NCBI GenBank assembly: GCA_028456385.1
Contig: JALNQF010000111.1
Span: 87,077-151,076, forward strand
Direction of reading: 5' to 3'
DNA: 64,000 nt
DNA from: Ophiosphaerella korrae
Lineage: Eukaryota > Ascomycota > Dothideomycetes > Pleosporales > Phaeosphaeriaceae
The notes under the pieces are model-generated. The model saw nothing but the letters and a program-made list of their open reading frames with translations, made no database searches and was not told where the DNA came from. Below are positions 10,811 through 22,547 of this stretch, piece by piece; position 1 is the stretch's first letter, and each line of letters starts with the position of its first letter. Both the position numbers and the translations under genes were made by a program.

Positions 10811-11898
10811 TCAATTATCATAATTCCACTCCCGCGTCTCTTCCAGCAACGGGATGCTTACACAAAATCTCTCCGAATCTCTAAAGTTTCTCAAAACTTT
10901 GAATGGTGCATCATCCCACTGGTTGCAATCGACGGCTTCCCAAGGTAGCAATACTACAAACTTCTTCAGGTGTGTTAACGCTGTCAATGGTGCTAAGAGC
11001 TGTTTCTCTTGATTTGCGAATTCCGACCGCCGGTCACCGGTTGTCCATATGGCGATCTTTAGCGACTCTAGCGCTGGTAGTTGAACAAGTGTACCACATG
11101 CCTCGGACCAAGTTACATCAGAATCTGGAGAGCAGACAACAATGGTAGGATCCCAAGCCTGCGGATGGCTGTCGAAGTAATTGCTGTAGCCGATCACGAA
11201 GTGCCACCCGAGTTCGATGTGTCGAAGAGCAGCGACGTGCTGTGGGCAGAGCAATGAATGCAGCGAGACAATTGGTTGTTTTTTGTCGTGGGAGCCGAAG
11301 CCAATGCAGAAAGTCCTTGTAGAGTAGAGACACTCAGTGAATTCGAGGTAACTGGGGCTCATATTGGCACGTCTCTTGATCTAGGTCTAGTTGCAAAAGG
11401 AGAAAGCAGTTCAGGGGACTATACAACTACTTACACAACCCGAGAAACAAGAAGAACATTCAATAACCAGCTCTTTGGCCACCATCGAAATTCATTCATC
11501 TTGGATTCTTGCACCAGCTTCCCTTTCTTTATAGTGATATAAATCTTCTGGCAGCCTATTACATGACTCCATATTTGCTGGCGTACATGTTTCGGAAGTA
11601 GGCCAAAAAGTAAGGATTGCGTTTGTGCATTGGTTGAGTGGCCTGAGGCCGCGAAAGCCCTGTGATCCAAAGGTGCTGCAAAAGTCTGACCCGAATCCTG
11701 TAGCTCCAAAGACTGCTTGGATGCTGATTCAGAAATTACATGTTTCTGTGGGTACAACTTGGCATGCATTTCTTCGATCTCGCGGGGCGTCAAGGCAACA
11801 TTAGAACCATGACCTTTGCGAGGCTGATCGGGAGCGGCATCAGCAGGATTGCTGCTATCTGTAGTTTCTTTATGTAAGAAGCGACGAATATGACGCAT
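10811..11898 (-). CDS. DUF7730/F-box-like fungal protein, 334 aa, one intron
   Basis: Two minus-strand exons, 11435-11898 and 10811-11351, flank an 83-bp intron (donor GTAAGT, acceptor CCCCAG); lengths 464 and 541 sum to 335 codons. The join yields SRVVYLEFTECLYSTRTF, matching the CRxxYxEAxxxLYSTNTF pattern common in large lineage-expanded fungal families annotated as DUF7730 or F-box-like. Upstream lies LLFGLLPKHVRQQIWSHVIG, the F-box-like LPxEIRxxIW helix. The N-terminal 70 residues are polar and probably disordered. Function unknown; an F-box-type adaptor role is only an analogy. The gene ends 84 bases from the convergent HET gene's stop codon. Confidence 0.75.
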
Positions 11899-12942
11899 GT
11901 TGCCGTATCCAGAGTTGTCAAGGAGCCAGATAGGATAAAAAGTGAGTGCCTAGGTGCAGTACAGCTGAACCCTCTTGTATTCGCTGTCAGTGGCTTTGCG
12001 CTAACTACATCCATGCTAACGCACCCACTATCCCCGAGAGCAGTTGCGGCACTGAGTTCAGTCAAATTTGATAATCTTTCTTTTCCATATTATGTAAATC
12101 ATGTACATTACGAGCTTACGTAACTACAGGCTTCATTAGATTCACGAAAGAAACTGTCCATGCAATCGCGAAAGCACTGATATAGGCGGACGTTATTCGG
12201 CCCTCCATTTCTATGCCTAGCCAGCTTCTAGCTGTCTAAAAAGGTAAAGAAAATTTTCTCCTAGTAGTATAGCTAGATATCTATAATACATAATAGAATA
12301 ACGCGCATTCACCTATGACGGAACAACCGCCGTAACGGAACAAACCATTGATACTGCAACTTCAAAGCGACAGATAATCAACACACGTGTCAATTTTTTC
12401 TATATTTCCTTCTAGTTATATGCCATGACTATTTCTAAATTCTATGAGCTCTACCTACACAAAAATTACGCTTGCATACCCAACTTTTTAAAGGCGCTTT
12501 CTTTGTAGCGAAACAAGCCTTCTGCACCACAGGGCCACTACTAAGCCTATACTATTGCCGCAACCCATAAAGTGCTCTTATATAAGCCTAAGAACTGCTC
12601 AAAAGCTATAGTCCGTCATGAGGCTGTAGTTGGCGCTCAATTCATGTAGATTCACAATCCCGGTTAGTGCCTCTAATCAAAGCCGACCAATGAAAGACAT
12701 TAGTTAACGACCTTTGCTTACGTAATCCTGAACATCTCTGAAGATAAGTTACTGCATTTTATCTCAGGTCATGGGACTAGCCTTTCCTTCCATGGCAGGT
12801 GTCCCTCTCCGATGCTTTCACTGCACTCGCAAGCATGCATTAAATCTGAGCGCCTTCACATGCAGACATGAACCCCGCTCGAACCCTACCTGTATCCTAG
12901 AGATAACTTCCGCATATTTCAACTTTGAGCTCAAGGGCCGCG
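11899..12942. other. 1-kb intergenic region
   Basis: AT-rich between about 12240 and 12450, with no gene seen. It separates two divergently transcribed genes (minus strand from 11898, plus strand from 12943), so both promoters should lie here. Confidence 0.35.
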
Positions 12943-15549
12943 ATGGATACCGACATCGAGGATATAGCGAATTCTGTCCGTGATTTGAGCATTGTCGGGG
13001 ACGCACCTCAGCATCACGGACAGGAACCCCTCCGCTCAACACGCAATCATCTAACCTCCCTTCAGGATGCCGCCCAAATGCTTATTCAATCCACCAACAC
13101 CATCACATCACAAGCGAAATACATCAAATCCATAGCTGACGATGTAAATTCCTCCGGTAACCCGTCTATCATGGAGGTATGCTCGCTCCACAAGGAAACC
13201 AAAAAGCTTGCAAACATCGCTATAAATCTAACAACCACTAACGTGAAAGATCACTGAGCCGGTCAGATCACTGAGCCGGTCACTTTTTCTTGGCATTACG
13301 AACACTACCTCTACACCGCTATATCTTAACAACTCAATAAAATTATGTCTGAGCAAGAAGGTAGAGTTAAGCTTACCCTTTAAGCCTTAGTATCTAGCTA
13401 ATTTCAAAGCTAGCGACGCGCTGCTAAGGCTTTTAACGTCTGTTAACAGCAGCTCTCTAACTAGCTTAGAGGAATCGCCCTACGCGCAACTACACGACCT
13501 AGCTGCTAGAAACTAACTATAACTAAAGAGCAAATAATTATCTAATATATTCTTAACCTTAACTAACAAGGATTTACGCCCTAGCTCTATAAGGTAGTAA
13601 ATATAGCTAATAAACTACTTACTATATAAAGTAGAGAGCCTATAGGTAAGAAGTAGGCTATACGCTTTGTAGCGCGTTTAGACAAGCTAAAAATAGCCTT
13701 TAATTAAGTAAAGGATTGCTAGAGAATACTCTAGGAAGATCTTAAAGTTATTAGTAGGTAGTTTAAGCTTATAGAGGAGACTAAGGCCTAGTATAAGGTA
13801 GTAGATAAGGACGTCTACAACTTTAATAAGACTAGCTTCTAGATAAGAGTAATTAGGTCTATAAAGGTTATTATAGGCTTAGAGAAGTATTAACAACCTA
13901 CTCTTATTTAGGGTAGTAATTATAAGTAAGTTATAGTAATCTAAGGTATCTACGTAGTAAGGTATATAATCTTACTATTTATTATCTATAAAAGACGCGT
14001 CTATATCTCTACCTAGTATAAAGAGATAAGTATACTACCTAATTAGAAGCTCTTAGTCTTAGAGAATAGTTAGACAACTAATATACTTAGCTTAAAGTAG
14101 TTAAAGTACTTTAACGCGTATACAAAGTTACGTTAAGTAAGAGTATACTAGCTACTTATCTTAGATAGCTATAAGAGCTACCTTAACTAAGATTTTAAGA
14201 ACTACTACTTTAAAAATAAGATCTTAACTTTCTATATACTTACCTATTTATTATATATTTTCTAGCTACTTAATATAGTATACTTCTTACTACTAAAGTA
14301 TAAGTACTCTAAACGCGTATAAGACTTAGTATAGAAACGCGCCTTCTATATTAATAAGGAAAGCTTCCTTCTAGCCTTTAGAGATACGTTTTTTAACGTT
14401 TTTACTAAGTAGAACTATAAGAAGGCTTTTAAGGCTTTAAGACTTATTCCTCTAAACGCGTAGTAAGTGCTAAATTACCTTAATATACGTATTTATACCT
14501 TACTAGGACCCCTACTACTAGAAATGCTATAGTAGATAAAGACTCTAAGTAATACTTACAAATTTAGGTCTTAGTTAAAGCTCTTAAGTAGCTCTCTTTA
14601 TTACTTACTTACTACTATATAGAGCTTCTTTTACTAGCTTATTAAAGGCGCTAAATTAATACTATATAAAAGCGTTCTTTAAGATACCTATATAAAAGAG
14701 CTTAAAGAGTAATTAGAAGTAATAACTAAGTAAAAGTTACGTAAAAAAAAGCAAATTTAGTATAGTAAGACTATAGAGTATAAAGAGACGTTAACGTAGG
14801 TAGCTATAGAGGCGTTAATAGCTACGTAGAAGGGTAAAAAGGCTTGTAGTAGGAGTAACTATAAAAGGGCGCAGCTAGGTCAACGGTGCTGTAGGAACTG
14901 CGGGAAGACTAGGCACAACGCGCGAACGTGCTAGGAAGATAAAGAAGAGACTTCTGAATCAGATAGTAGTGTTATAGTAGTAGGGGGTACTAAGTAAAGT
15001 TTGTTATTAACCCCTAAAGAGGTGGTGTTTGTAATGCCAAGAAAAAGTGACCGGCTCAGTGATCTGACCGGCTCAGTGATCTTTCACGTTATCGATGCGC
15101 TTAATGAAGCGACGGAAAGCTCTATTATTATGCATCTCAAATCACTCGAAAGCCAGAGCGCAGCTATCATATTCGAGAGGCGGCCTCTAATTCAGGAACT
15201 CTTTTCGCATTTCGACAAAAAGATTAGGAACATCATCCAGAAAGTTCTTAATATCACCAGTGATCAGAACATGCTGTGGAAGGTTGCCGAGGAGTGCTAC
15301 AAGCAAGCCGCTAGCCCTTCTGGAATTCTCCACACGGACGATTACTTTATTCCACTTGAAGAGGCCTGTCTGCAATAGCCATGTGACCCCGACTTCGAGA
15401 GCGAAGAATACTACGAGCATGAGAACCGCCTTGACGTGGACGAAGATTATGCCAAAATTTCCCAAGCACAAAAAGAGCATAGAGATCAAGCCCGTAGAAA
15501 GGACAAGCAAAATTGGATCGATTTTTGGATCAGGGTGTTGAGCAATTGA
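12943..15549 (+). pseudogene. Unknown host gene interrupted by a pogo element, with a later in-frame TAG
   Basis: The left part (12943-13240) starts MDTDIEDIANSVRDLSIVG and runs open to the transposon. The right part (15090-15549) continues in exactly the same frame if the element and one TA are left out. The product is polar and helical, with no family I recognise. Past an in-frame TAG at 15376-15378 the frame stays open for 56 more codons with coding character (acidic, then Arg/Lys-rich, ending WIDFWIRVLSN) to TGA at 15547. TAG here would come from CAG by a single CpA-to-TpA change, a RIP-preferred context, but a natural stop at 15378 is the alternative. The gene cannot make its full product while the element is present. 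Confidence 0.65.
13241..15089 (+). mobile_element. Pogo/Fot1-type DNA transposon, 1849 bp, RIP-degraded
   Basis: Terminal inverted repeats of about 70 bp (13241-13311 and 15019-15089) begin ACGTGAAAGATCACTGAGCC and contain a direct doubling of GATCACTGAGCCGGTCA. TA flanks both ends (13239-13240, 15090-15091), as expected for Tc1/mariner-pogo insertion. The interior, read on the plus strand through many stops, shows an MSEQEG start near 13345, the helix-turn-helix stretch RRAAKAFNV, the DDE-domain segment VYNFNKTSF (the family has YNFDETGF) near 13815, and a C-terminal zinc knuckle CRNCGKTRHNARTC at about 14890. Stops are mostly TAA/TAG in TA-rich DNA, the RIP pattern. The transposase is dead; the ends look well kept. 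Confidence 0.85.
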
Positions 15550-16379
15550 CCCGCCGGGCCAACACTCTTCTATCCACTAGCAAGTGTTAATACCCGGTCT
15601 TTGAACTTCGATGCTATCCCTCAGTACCTATTTCGGACGTTCGATGAGGATAGCTCTGGAAGGAATGACGAGAGCGTAGGTAGTGTTAGAATAAGTTTTA
15701 TTATTGCGTAGTTAGCCATGAATACAGTGTGCATAAATCCATGGATCTCAGAGAAGCCTTACGTCGTTCCTGGGACGCCTTATAAAATAGGATGATTCGT
15801 AAAAAGTATCATGTTGAAATATGGGGCCAGAGAATCCTATGCCCCAGATAATACGAATAACTAGATAACTACTGTTTAAGGCTGAACCTCCCTCAAACAA
15901 GGTGCCTTATCGTGAACCTGGTGGTGTGACGATCAAGGTTGGTCTTGGTCAAAAGCTTCTAGTTTGTACTGCCCACTAATCATCCTATCATATTCTCTGG
16001 GAAAAGGCAGAAATAGTCGAAGGGACTAGTATGCAACACTGGAGCTTATTGAGTTCTACGAATCTTCTCTCCAGACCGACTCCCAACATACGATCCTAAG
16101 CCACATAGCCATGAGTATTGGAGGTCTTCTGACTAGTACAATAAAGGCTAAGAATGTATAAAGTCTGCTTTACATGCCCTCTAAGCGCATCATCATCACA
16201 AACTTCTATCCCGTCCTTCCAAAGCCGGCGCAACACCTCACATTGGTGCAGTTCTTCAACTTCCTCGTCTTCACTTCCACGCTTGTCAGTGCTCTGCTCT
16301 AACTCTCCGCTCGCGAGCCAAGTGTCACACAGTATACCTATACGGTCCCAACTGTTTATGCCATCGCCCATCTAAAACT
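15550..16379. other. Intergenic with a coding-like minus-strand frame
   Basis: A minus-strand frame at 16096-16371 (about 90 codons, rich in Glu and Asp, with a repeated-helix look: EEVEELHQCEVLRRLW) has better amino-acid character than random but no family resemblance, and its promoter side runs into the next relic. I do not call a gene. Confidence 0.3.
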
Positions 16380-16770
16380 CTGAAGACTGCCACATTCGAC
16401 AAGGAACAAATTGACAAGCTTTCTACTTACTTTCTTGTCCAAGCCACGCTAGAAAACGGGGTCAAGGTCACTGGCAATGTCAATGTTCAGAAGATTGAGG
16501 GTGAAGCCATGATTAAAGACGATAAAGTTAATGGCTCCCACACAATGCTCAGCTTGTATCACAGCTTGCATGGTTCTGGAAATATTGGGCTCTGAGGGAG
16601 TGGCACCCTGCAGTAAGTAACCAACCAATAATTGAGCTCAGAATCTGCATGCTAAGCTGCAATATAGTTTCACTGTGCCTAAACCGATCGTTTTGCTGTT
16701 GAAGAGCTACCAGGTTGGCGAGATTGGGTGTCGCACGACCATTTTTGGTATTCTCGGTTTGATATTTTAA
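16380..16770 (+). pseudogene. Coding relic of unknown family, two exon-like pieces
   Basis: A plus-strand frame from 16380 reads as protein: TATFDKEQIDKLSTYFLVQ, then ENGVKVTGNVNVQKIEGEAM and SLYHSLHGSGNIGL. It meets TGA at 16593, after which GSGTL continues to a good donor (GTAAGT at 16613) and an acceptor at 16667; the second piece ends at TAA 16770. TGG to TGA would be a G-to-A change. There is no start codon in good context. The Gly/Val pattern suggests a beta-rich domain. I cannot name it; it may be the 3' end of a larger gene lost upstream. Confidence 0.35.
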
Positions 16771-17553
16771 AGATGCAGGCTACCAGGACGCATATCGGTC
16801 GAAATGTTCCAGCCTTTCAACAACGCTGGTCATTGACTTTGACGTGCTTCGCTGGTATGCCGGGTTTGGTGTGATGCCCAGTTCTTTTCATAGAAATCGG
16901 ATTAATAGGCAGGGACCATATGTAATATTATAGTTGCTGTAATCTGCTGTTCAAAAAAAATATTGTGAATATACTGCCAATGCGGATATTGAGTGAAATG
17001 GCCATGAAACCCAGTTGACATTAGTTACCCCGTCTGCTGATTGGCAAGCCCTGTTCCACGCACACCCATAATCTTTGATGCACAATTAAAATTTCCTGTA
17101 GGCTGATAGATCGATTCTACAACATTTTATGACATGCTTAATACTTTTGGCGGCAGGCCAATCATGTAGATATCGTGCTCCTCATATTACAGTGTTATTG
17201 AACACGGCAACAAGGCTAGTCAGGCTGGCATGAGGTTCTTTGATGCGCTTTTAGAGGCCCCAGTAATCGAATATGGCGCCAGCCAATGAATCCAATCCTT
17301 TGAGCTCCATTACACAGAAGCATTCAATGAGTCGAAGGAACACACGTAATGTGTTGTGTATATGTGAAGATTCCAAAATCATATTTTATACCAAGCTATC
17401 CCAACGCCTTAGAAATGCTAATAATATACTCCACGCAATGCAAAAAAGTGTGGCGCGCTGTTTGAAAAAAACATAAAATGTCTCCCTCTCTCACTCCTTC
17501 GCTATGTAACGCATTCAAAACAACGTATCCCAATCTCTGGAAGTATTCCTCTT
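16771..17553. other. Intergenic
   Basis: No gene seen. AT-rich toward the end, downstream of the convergent transporter gene, so it probably includes its 3' UTR and terminator. Confidence 0.35.
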
Positions 17554-20484
17554 TCAAAAACTGAACAACCCACTTCTCCTCTTCCCAAGCGGATACACAA
17601 TCAACGCCGCCAGAAACAGCCCCACCGTGATACCGACTGCAATCTGAATGACCGAGAACCCAACATTCAGGGCAATACTGTTGATAGCGTTACTCCCGCT
17701 AACATCGGCAGCGCTAACTGTGGTGGCGTTCCCGGTACTGTTACGGACAATCTGATCGGCTGATGTGAGGCCCGAGACGAGCGAGCCCTGTACGCTGAGA
17801 CCGGAGGGCACCTGGACGAATATCGCAGGCAACATAGCAGCGGCGGCGAGCCCGTAACCGATCTTGCGCGTGTGCGGAACAAACTCGCTGATGGAGCTGG
17901 CACGGGATGTCGGCTGGCTTCCGCTGTGGGCAGGATGATAATCGGAGCGCTCGACCTTGGGCATATGCGAAGGACCGTAGCGATGTTTGCGATACATTTT
18001 GCGCATCTTGACGAGGCGGGGGCGAAGTTTGTTCTCCCAGACGCCTAGGCTCCAGTTTTCGACGTGGCGACCGAATCTTGCGTGGATATTGGCAGCGATA
18101 CCGATAGCGAGGGCACCGAGCGTGTTGCTAATTTGGGCGTTGCTTTTGAAGTAGGAAGAGCTGTGGAAATTGACTACCCAGCCGATGAAGGCGATGACGG
18201 TCATCGAGGGTATCTGCTTGTATTTGGCCTGGTTGACTATCATGAGGCATATGGCGAATGCAGGCACGAAGAGATAGTAGAAGTTTGTCGACATTGGGTG
18301 ATAGCATTGTGTGCGAGATGTGGCGTTCTTGTCCATCATGCCGTAGAGTACGGTGCCGATTGTGATACCAAATCCAAGGAATAATGAGTAAATAATCGCA
18401 TAGACCTTATCAAGTTAGTAAATATTTTCCAAAAGTTCATAGCATCAAAGCAAATTAAGAAATTTTGATGAATACGCGGAAGGAAAGCGAAAAGTTTACT
18501 TACCATACGTACTGATCCTGCCACAATGTGCTTACTCTGCAGCTCTAGCGACGCACAAAGCACCATAAAACCAGGTAGAATAAGAGCAATACTTGATTGG
18601 GCCATAGCACTGAAGCAGAAAATTTCCTTGCCATTGCTGTCCCTGATAGATCCAAGAGCGCGAGCGGCAAAGCTCGTAATAACCGATGCCCCGATCTCAA
18701 AGACATTGCTAATGAGATCGTTTCCAGGCGCCACTATAAGCTGCAGCCATCCAATAAGGCATCCCAACAGAAAGCAGAATGGTAAGTCAATGAAGCGAGC
18801 TTGGAAAGCGAATGGACCGACAGTGGCGGATGCCAAGCCATACATGAATACCCTGAACCATCGTCGGAATTTGGCTTTGCGGTTGATGATGGCTTCTAGT
18901 CGTGGCGTAGCGTCCTCAACGCCAATTCGGTCGTGGACAACATCTTTATAGATTTCGTGAACATCACGCAGCTTGCCCAAGTCCACACCTTGGCTTGTGC
19001 GAACAAGTTTAACTTCGCTGGTATGGACTGAAGAGTCATCAAAAGCTATGATCATGCAACCGGGCATGTATAGGAATTGTGCTTCAATTCCCAGGACGCG
19101 AGCTGACATGCTGAGGTACTCTTCTAGTCGATGAGTTGGTGCGCCATACATCATCAACGCTTTGCACAGCTTGCGAAGATAGTTTTGTCTTGCTAATGTG
19201 CCCGCACTAGAATAAATAGTTAGTTTAGAGATTCACGAAACCTATGAATAGGGTCAAGAAAATAGGAAATACTCACAGATGAATTCTGATCTTGATTTCA
19301 TTGTCTTTCCGCTTTGACTTCTTGAATGGCAAGATGGACTCATCCGACTTTGATCGTTTGCCCATAGCAGGACGACTCTTCTTATATTGCTCATCCAATA
19401 CATAGCCCAAGTCCTTTTGTGCGGGTGTTGCGAAACTGTGTGTAGAAGATCCCACCAACTGGGAGATTGAGGTTGAAGCATGATGGTTCTGCGGGCGACT
19501 GAACCACTGTCGGCCGCTTCGAGGTGTACTGTAACCTGAGACTGGGGGCGATGGGTTAGGAGAATTGGCTGCCGTCGAGGCCGCACTAAAAGTTCCATTG
19601 CTATATTTGCGCAGATGGCTCGGGCCGGGAGAATGTCGACTAGGAGCAAAGCCGCCGTGTGCAGCATTCGGTGCTCTCAGTAGTGTGCCGAGTACACCTC
19701 TCCGATATTTCTCGGGGCGTGGGATATGCTCATCCTCGACATCGAGTGCGTCTGGCGTGATCTGGCCTGATTGAAGGGGTGCGTCCGTATGGTAGAGATC
19801 ATCAGCACTTCCTGCTCCTAATCCAGTATCCCGAATTGTGTGTTGGCGTAAGAGCATGGAGGCACGTTTCATGAACTGTGGGTCGTCCTCATCATCGCTT
19901 GTATCGCGCCCAGAGTCATGACCGCTGGCAATGTTCTGAAGTTCGACAGGCGGTGACATCAATTCACTCGAATTTCGACGACTGACTGGTGCGGAATATG
20001 TACCAACTGATTTTGAAAGCTTAGTAGCCCGCCGCTGAGCAGCCAGGCCAGAGCGTTCCTTGAGTTCCGTACCAAGTGATGAGCGATTCTCTAGAGTGTC
20101 CTCAAATGGATTTGGCTCATCGTTGAGATAGAACTCTGGCGGCGTTCGAGGACTTTTGCGGATTGCTGGTCGTGGCTTTTGTACGTCTCGAGTTTTTCTG
20201 TCGGGGTCTGTGGGATCTTGAGGATACTCTTCAGCTAACGCAAGTCTAATCGACTCCCTCATTTCTTGAAGATCATCTTGTGTGACATCGGGTCGATGGA
20301 GAGGGGTATTTTGACCACCAGAACCAGTATCTGGATCATCGGGTGACGCTGTTGAGAATGGACGAGGGGCATGCGCAGTGAAACCGACACGCTTTCGTCC
20401 TGGCCCAGGAGTGGATGTCATGAAGTCGTCGGTATCGAGATGTGATGAGGGCTGAGATGGACCAGCATCTTCAAAAGGATTCAT
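17554..20484 (-). CDS. ThrE/PRM10-family multi-pass membrane transporter, 920 aa, two introns
   Basis: Homologous to the bacterial threonine/serine exporter ThrE and the yeast pheromone-regulated membrane protein Prm10; the fungal substrate is not established. Exons 19277-20484, 18504-19206 and 17554-18405 sum to 921 codons; introns of 70 bp (GTGAGT...CTAG) and 98 bp (GTAAGT, CTAAC, ATAAG) have correct phases. Residues 1-400 are a long polar, Ser/Pro-rich cytosolic region. The conserved family start follows the first junction: KALMMYGAPTHRLEEYLSMS and the PGCMIIAF strand. Hydrophobic segments run through both remaining exons (for example LPFCFLLGCLIGWLQLIV, SIALILPGFMVLCASLEL) and end with a last helix near the C-terminus (IAVGITVGLFLAALIVYPLG). 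Gene looks intact. Confidence 0.9.
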
Positions 20485-22547
20485 ACTCGAATTATACTAC
20501 CTGATAGTACTTGAAACTAGGGCGAACGATAAGGATGCTTATGCGCGTGATGTACGACTTTCAAACTAGCAGCAAAGACCCAGTGAGAGCACGCGTAGTG
20601 GGAAATCGGGCCGTATCAAGCTAGGTGAAAGCTTGGGACCAGCCGTCGCACCTAGCGGGAGAGATCCGAAGCGTAGCGTCGGTACGGTATGACCTTTCGC
20701 TGAGCTTTGTCGTTGGGTATATGTGGGTTTCAGGCACAAAACTCCAACAATTTCGTGCAGCAAGGTACTCTTATGGACGAAACTTGTCGAATATAAAAAA
20801 AAGGCCGTAGCAGAGATTAGGGGTAAATTTCAAATTTCAGATTTGCGATGACGGAATCGTGGTGGTGAATAATGAATGCAGGCTGCTCGATTGACAAGAC
20901 CCTGCTAGTTCAAAACGTATGCGCGCTCGCATCCACGACAGAGGAGGCGCGTCTAAGATCTAAGACTATCTCATAAATGAACGGTGGCACAGAGGCCCAG
21001 TTTTTGGTTCCAATTATGAGTGGCCAGAATGTTCGATATGGTTGTTCATCAGCTTGGACAAAGAGAAAGGTGGAGCAATAATTGCAGGGAACATCAACTG
21101 TTTTGGAACGCTAGAACTACGTTGGGCACCCAATGCACGCCGAAATCTCAGCACTGGTAGTCTGCGACGCAGAAGTGGCTAATATGGCGTAATAATATTT
21201 CAAGACACTCGCGAAAGCCGAGTCACTGATCCCGTTGGTGCAGAAGGTTTTGCGGAAGATAAGGGTTGTCCTATATTCGCCGGAGCCGAACATTACATTT
21301 ACGGCGTCTCTGCCGTGATTGCGCGATAAACACAATGGTCAAACTTACACAAGCAGAGAACACCGTTTCGTGTGCATTTCTTGACTGACGATATACTCAG
21401 GAGAAAGCACGCCGGATGCGAAAAGGATTTGCAGCCGCCCATCCCATGCACGGCAGCCGGCGCGCGAGAAAAGTGGACATACTGGCGCAAGGACTCGGTG
21501 TGCGCTCATTGAGGGAATCCGAGATAAGAGACAGTGGGTACAACTGGGTCATCCAAGCCTCAGTCTGCGCGTACACCAATAATGAGCACCACGGGGCATC
21601 GTGCGATGCATTAAGTTGGTAGAGTCAGTGGTGGAGCATGTTGGTCGAGCCGAGAACCATGGCCGCCGTGTATGGTGCCTTGTCCCAGCTGACTCACAGC
21701 AACGGAGGCGAGTGCCTAGAAGAAGCCTACTGAGTATGGGAATATCGACGTTCGTTGACCAGATTTCTGTACCTGTCTTATCGGGTTGAGGGAGGCGGCG
21801 AGAGGCTGAAGACCCTTGAACGTGGAAAAGCTTGTTTTTGCGTTCGCAGTCCGTGCGCATCCCAACAATTCCTATCCTGATTTGCAGGATTCGGAGATTC
21901 GGAGCCACCGTCACTGCTCCGCAAGTACCGTGGGATGGATCATGGATGCGACGCAACGTGAGTCTTGTCTGGATGCTCATTGCCACCGAAGATGTCATGT
22001 TTTCCAACACCATGCTGGAAGCTGTCGCAGCTTGCCGTGGACTCACGTCACACACATCATGGTGCGTTCTGTGTCCTGGTGAGCGTCGACCCCATGCCAA
22101 ATAGGATTGCATCTTTCGAGTGTAGGAGATGGCAAGGCGGCAGAGGGAAAATTGGTGACGGAATCAATGCCAAAAATCCCTTGTTGCGAAGAGCGCTGGC
22201 TCCGACTAACCGAATAAGGCGTCTTTGCCTACGTCATACATCGTGCTCAACACAACACCATGGCATGACCACCGATCTCTGTTCGCGGGTATCTCTAGGT
22301 ACGTTGATGCTAGCCATCACGTGTTGCCCTCTCTACTCCTCGTTACGGGCCTACGATGAGCCGACACCAAAGTTGATGTGGGGCATCTTCCCCGCAGTCT
22401 GACTGTCGAACCGCGGGACGCTTGCGAGAGAGCCCGGAGACTCTTCTGGCCCCACCTTGGAGAGGATATCATGGTCATTATTCAAATGATGGGAGTATCG
22501 TGTCAAGAAGCAGCGGAGCACCAAAAGGAATACTCAAAATATTCATC
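20485..22547. other. 2-kb intergenic region between divergent genes
   Basis: Moderate-GC DNA with overlapping open frames on both strands (21549-22402) but no family resemblance, no consistent splice model and no codon character that favours one strand. It must contain promoters of the transporter (minus) and the monooxygenase (plus). A decayed gene at 21.5-22.4 kb is possible. Confidence 0.35.

Noticed and set aside
21549..22402. Overlapping frames of 90-187 codons on both strands, considered as a gene.
   Set aside because: No motif, no codon preference for one strand and no splice model; left as intergenic.
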